This document shows positions 61,765 to 64,000 of a stretch of 64,000 nt of DNA, one piece after another (position 1 is the stretch's first letter; each line of letters opens with the position of its first letter). The translations under genes and the position numbers were made by a program. This DNA is from Candidatus Nanopelagicales bacterium (lineage in GTDB: Bacteria > Actinomycetota > Actinomycetes > S36-B12 > CAIYMF01). The stretch spans positions 1-64,000 of the forward strand of contig JAFIHG010000034.1 in assembly GCA_017848795.1 (NCBI GenBank). The letters are read 5' to 3'. Below the pieces are notes generated by a model. That model did not search any database. It saw only the letters and a list, made by a program, of their open reading frames with translations, and was not told where the DNA came from.

Positions 61765-62762
61765 TGCGTTACGCGGTGATGGGCGGCGGGTCGTGGGGGA
61801 CGGCCTTCGCGATGGTGCTCGCCGACGCCGGCAACGACGTCGCGCTCTGGGCACGGGAGGACGAGGTCGCGCAGGCCATCTCGCAGCAGCACGAGAACCC
61901 GCGCTATCACCCGGGGATCTCGCTGCCGGAGACGATCAGCGCGAGCACCGACCCGGTCGCCACCCTCGCGGGCGCCGAGGTCATCGTACTGGCCGTACCG
62001 TCGCAGACCCTGCGCGACAACCTGGCCGCCTGGGGCGCGTCGATCGAGCCGGGCGCGGCGGTGGTGTCGCTGATGAAGGGCATCGAGCTCGGTACGAGCC
62101 TGCGGATGACCGAGGTCGTCGCGCAGGCGGCGGGAGTGGCGCAGGAGCGGTTGGCCGTGGTCTCGGGGCCGAACCTGGCGCGGGAGATCGCCCAGCGCCA
62201 GCCGGCGGCGACGACGGTCGCCTGCGCCGACGAGGCACTGGCCCGGGCGCTCGCCGACAGCTGCACGACGGCGTACTTCCGGCCGTACTGGGCGACCGAC
62301 GTGCTGGGCACCGAGCTGGGCGGCGCGGTCAAGAATGTCATCGCCCTCGCCACCGGGATGATCGTGGGGCTCGGGCTCGGCGAGAACGCGCAGGCCTCGC
62401 TCATCACGCGCGGGCTGGCCGAGATGACCCGGCTCGGGGTCGCGCTGGGCGCGAACCCGTTGACGTTCCTCGGCCTGGCCGGCATCGGCGACCTTGTCGC
62501 GACCTGTTCCTCGCCGTTGTCGCGCAACCGCTCCTTCGGGGTGCTGCTGGGGGAAGGGCGTACGACCGAGGAGGCGTCCGCGCTGTCCACGCAGACCTGC
62601 GAGGGCGTCAAGAGCTGCCAGCCGGTGCTGGCGCTGGCGAACCAGCACGCGGTGGACATGCCGATCACCGAGCAGGTCGTGGAGGTCGTGCACCGCGACG
62701 CCGCGTTGCCGGAGGTCGTGAACCGCCTGATGACCCGGGCTACCAAGTCCGAGTACGCCTGA
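61764..62762 (+). CDS. gpsA: Glycerol-3-phosphate dehydrogenase [NAD(P)+]
   Basis: 332 aa. VMGGGSWGTAFAMVLADAG at the N-terminus (GxGSWGTA motif), VVSGPNLAREIA, the catalytic-lysine segment LGGAVKNVIALATGM and GLGDL-like GLAGIGDLVATCSS all match GpsA. Makes sn-glycerol-3-phosphate for phospholipids. Overlaps the acyltransferase stop (TGATG), so the pair is coupled. Two copies of a palindromic repeat follow its stop. Confidence 0.95.
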   Translation: MRYAVMGGGSWGTAFAMVLADAGNDVALWAREDEVAQAISQQHENPRYHPGISLPETISASTDPVATLAGAEVIVLAVPSQTLRDNLAAWGASIEPGAAVVSLMKGIELGTSLRMTEVVAQAAGVAQERLAVVSGPNLAREIAQRQPAATTVACADEALARALADSCTTAYFRPYWATDVLGTELGGAVKNVIALATGMIVGLGLGENAQASLITRGLAEMTRLGVALGANPLTFLGLAGIGDLVATCSSPLSRNRSFGVLLGEGRTTEEASALSTQTCEGVKSCQPVLALANQHAVDMPITEQVVEVVHRDAALPEVVNRLMTRATKSEYA

Positions 62763-62777
62763 CCCCGCCGCCCGCCC

Positions 62778-62881
62778 GTTGGCGGGTGCAGTGCCGGTAT
62801 ACGCGCACCACGCCCGCCAACGAAACCGACCGGTTCGGGTGGCGGGTGCAGTGCCGGTATACGCGCACCACACCCGCCAAC
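62778..62881. repeat. Two-copy palindromic direct repeat after gpsA
   Basis: Units 62778-62821 and 62839-62881 share a core of 31 identical bases (62781-62811 and 62841-62871, exactly 60 bp apart), beginning GGCGGGTGCAGTGCC. Each unit is itself a palindrome: GGCGGG...CCCGCC ends with an inner GTGC...GCAC. It lies between convergent gpsA and the cystathionine gamma-synthase-like gene, a position consistent with termination. Confidence 0.85.
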
Positions 62882-62889
62882 GTGCCGGC

Positions 62890-64000
62890 TCACCCTGGAG
62901 CGAGCGGCGCGAGCGCGGCTGCCAGGTCGGCCCAGAGGTCTGCGGCGTCCTCGATGCCGACCGAGAGCCGGATCAGGGTCTCGGGGACCTCGGGACTCTC
63001 GACGGGAGACTGCCGGCGGCGCTCGAGGGTCGATTCGACTCCGCCGAGGCTGGTGGCGTGCACCCAGAGCCGTACGCGCTCGCACACGGCCTGCGCGTCG
63101 GCGCCGGTGCCGACGGTCTCGAAGGAGAGCATCGCGCCGTATCCGCGCATCTGTGCGCTCGCCACCGCGTGCCCCGGGTCGCCCGGCAGGCCCGGGTAGC
63201 GCACCCGCGCCACCGCCGGGTGCGCCGCGAGCCGCCCCGCGAGGTCGAGCGCCGTCGCCTGCGCCCGCTCCAGGCGCAGGGCGAGCGTCCGTACGCCGCG
63301 CAGCGCCAGCCACGACTCGGTGGTGCCGGGTACGCCGCCGGTGAGCGTACGGATCCGGTGCAGCCGCGCCGCGAGCTCGGGGTCGGCGGTGACGACGGCG
63401 CCGAGCAGCACGTCGGAGTGCCCGGCCAGGAACTTCGTCGCGCTGTGCACGACGATGTCGCAGCCGAGCGCGAGCGGGCGCTGCAGCAGCGGGGTCGCGA
63501 ACGTCGAGTCGCACACCACCAGCGCACCGACGGCGTGCGCCGCCCGCGCCGCCGCGCGTAGATCGCAGACCTCGAGCGTCGGGTTGGTGGGGGACTCCAG
63601 CCACACCAGCGCCGGGCGGTGCGTAGCGACCGCCGCCGCGAGGGCGGCGGCGTCGTGGACGGGTACGTCGACCCGCTCGACCCGCCCGTCGGCCGCGAGG
63701 TCGGCGAGCCTGTCGCTCACGCCGTTGTAGAGCCGGGTCGGCACCAGGACCCTCGCCCCGGCCGGCACCAGCTCGAGCGCCGCGCAGGCGGCCGCCATAC
63801 CGCTGGCGAAGCCGAGCGCCGCGCCGCCCTCGAGCTCGCCGAGGAGCGCCTCGAAGCCGTCCCAGGTCGGGTTCGCCATCCGTGCGTACACCCGCTCGCC
63901 ACCGGCGTGGAACGTCGACGACAGCGTCAGCTGCGGGTTCAGCGGACCGCCGGGCGTACGGGTAGGGCGGCCGGCGTGGACGACGACGGTGGCGGGGCTG
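62890..64000 (-). CDS. Cystathionine gamma-synthase-type PLP enzyme (5' end outside window)
   Basis: Last 370 or so residues are present; the N-terminus lies beyond 64000. Visible: VVVHAGRPTRTPGGPLNP, VYARMANPTWDGFEALL, LEGGAALGFASGMAA, VWLESPTNPTLEV, VVCDSTFATPLLQRPL, and the PLP lysine in VVHSATKFLAGHSDVLLG. These match the Cys/Met-metabolism PLP family (MetB/MetC/MGL). Absence of a discriminating motif leaves cystathionine synthase versus lyase open; position next to central amino-acid genes favours synthesis. Confidence 0.88.
   Translation of the reverse strand, partial: SPATVVVHAGRPTRTPGGPLNPQLTLSSTFHAGGERVYARMANPTWDGFEALLGELEGGAALGFASGMAAACAALELVPAGARVLVPTRLYNGVSDRLADLAADGRVERVDVPVHDAAALAAAVATHRPALVWLESPTNPTLEVCDLRAAARAAHAVGALVVCDSTFATPLLQRPLALGCDIVVHSATKFLAGHSDVLLGAVVTADPELAARLHRIRTLTGGVPGTTESWLALRGVRTLALRLERAQATALDLAGRLAAHPAVARVRYPGLPGDPGHAVASAQMRGYGAMLSFETVGTGADAQAVCERVRLWVHATSLGGVESTLERRRQSPVESPEVPETLIRLSVGIEDAADLWADLAAALAPLAPG

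Noticed and set aside
62778-62881. Possible CRISPR array
   Set aside because: Only two units with a short spacer, each a self-palindrome of terminator type; no cas genes nearby.

Overview
The window is one contiguous piece of a very high G+C actinobacterial (Actinomycetota) chromosome. Evidence is the GTG/ATG starts preceded by TANNNT boxes 6-7 nt upstream (leaderless transcripts), an HU protein with a Lys/Ala tail, an F420 gene (cofC), and a gene order that, as far as I remember the M. tuberculosis H37Rv annotation, tracks Rv3032 down to Rv2982c: glycosyltransferase, GH57, methyltransferase, fixA, fixB, iscS, trmU, MetE-like, ligA, gatCAB, lppZ-like, ilvBNC, serA, leuB, FAH, gltX, tRNA-Gln/Glu, IclR, leuCD, hupB, cofC/fbiD, gpsA. 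I cannot name the genus from sequence alone. Two candidate sigma-28/WhiG-type promoters hint at a motile or developmentally complex relative.

Layout. 0-8.2 kb: nicotinamidase, a methyltransferase, a ClC transporter, a hexapeptide acyltransferase, a block of repeats, then a tightly coupled glycosyltransferase / GH57 branching enzyme / methyltransferase operon. Together these look like a methylglucose-lipopolysaccharide-type locus. 8.4-13.6 kb: electron-transfer flavoprotein, cysteine desulfurase, MnmA and a MetE-like protein. 13.6-14.8 kb: an intact IS1595-type element that has split a long intergenic palindrome; a second, intact palindrome of the same family lies at 60.2 kb. 14.8-23.5 kb: ligA, a membrane GGDEF-EAL protein, a Lys-rich secreted protein, and gatCAB. 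23.5-27.8 kb: a solitary AAA-type ATPase, more copies of the repeat seen at 4 kb, a sugar-dehydrogenase lipoprotein, a 2-hydroxyacid dehydrogenase and small membrane proteins.

28.0-59.4 kb is a branched-chain amino acid super-locus: ilvD, ilvB-ilvN-ilvC, serA, leuA, leuB, ilvE, cimA, and leuC-leuD beside their IclR regulator. Three of its operons (ilvB, leuA, cimA) carry previously unlabelled short leader peptides rich in Ile/Val/Leu codons. Two of these are followed by textbook intrinsic terminators and one by alternative stems. So the locus appears to be controlled by ribosome-mediated attenuation plus an NdgR/LtbR-type regulator. Interspersed are an NCS1 permease / nitrilase / ureohydrolase operon, a decayed vapBC pair, an S9 peptidase, and gltX with tRNA-Gln and tRNA-Glu. 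With gatCAB, gltX and tRNA-Gln form the parts of the indirect Gln-tRNA pathway. A small toxin-antitoxin-like pair and a flavodoxin-like gene follow. 59.5-64 kb: hupB, cofC, plsC, gpsA, and a truncated cystathionine gamma-synthase-type gene.

Intergenic spaces are unusually rich in long perfect or near-perfect palindromes of at least five sequence families, mostly at gene 3' ends. No rRNA, CRISPR array, prophage or plasmid module is visible.
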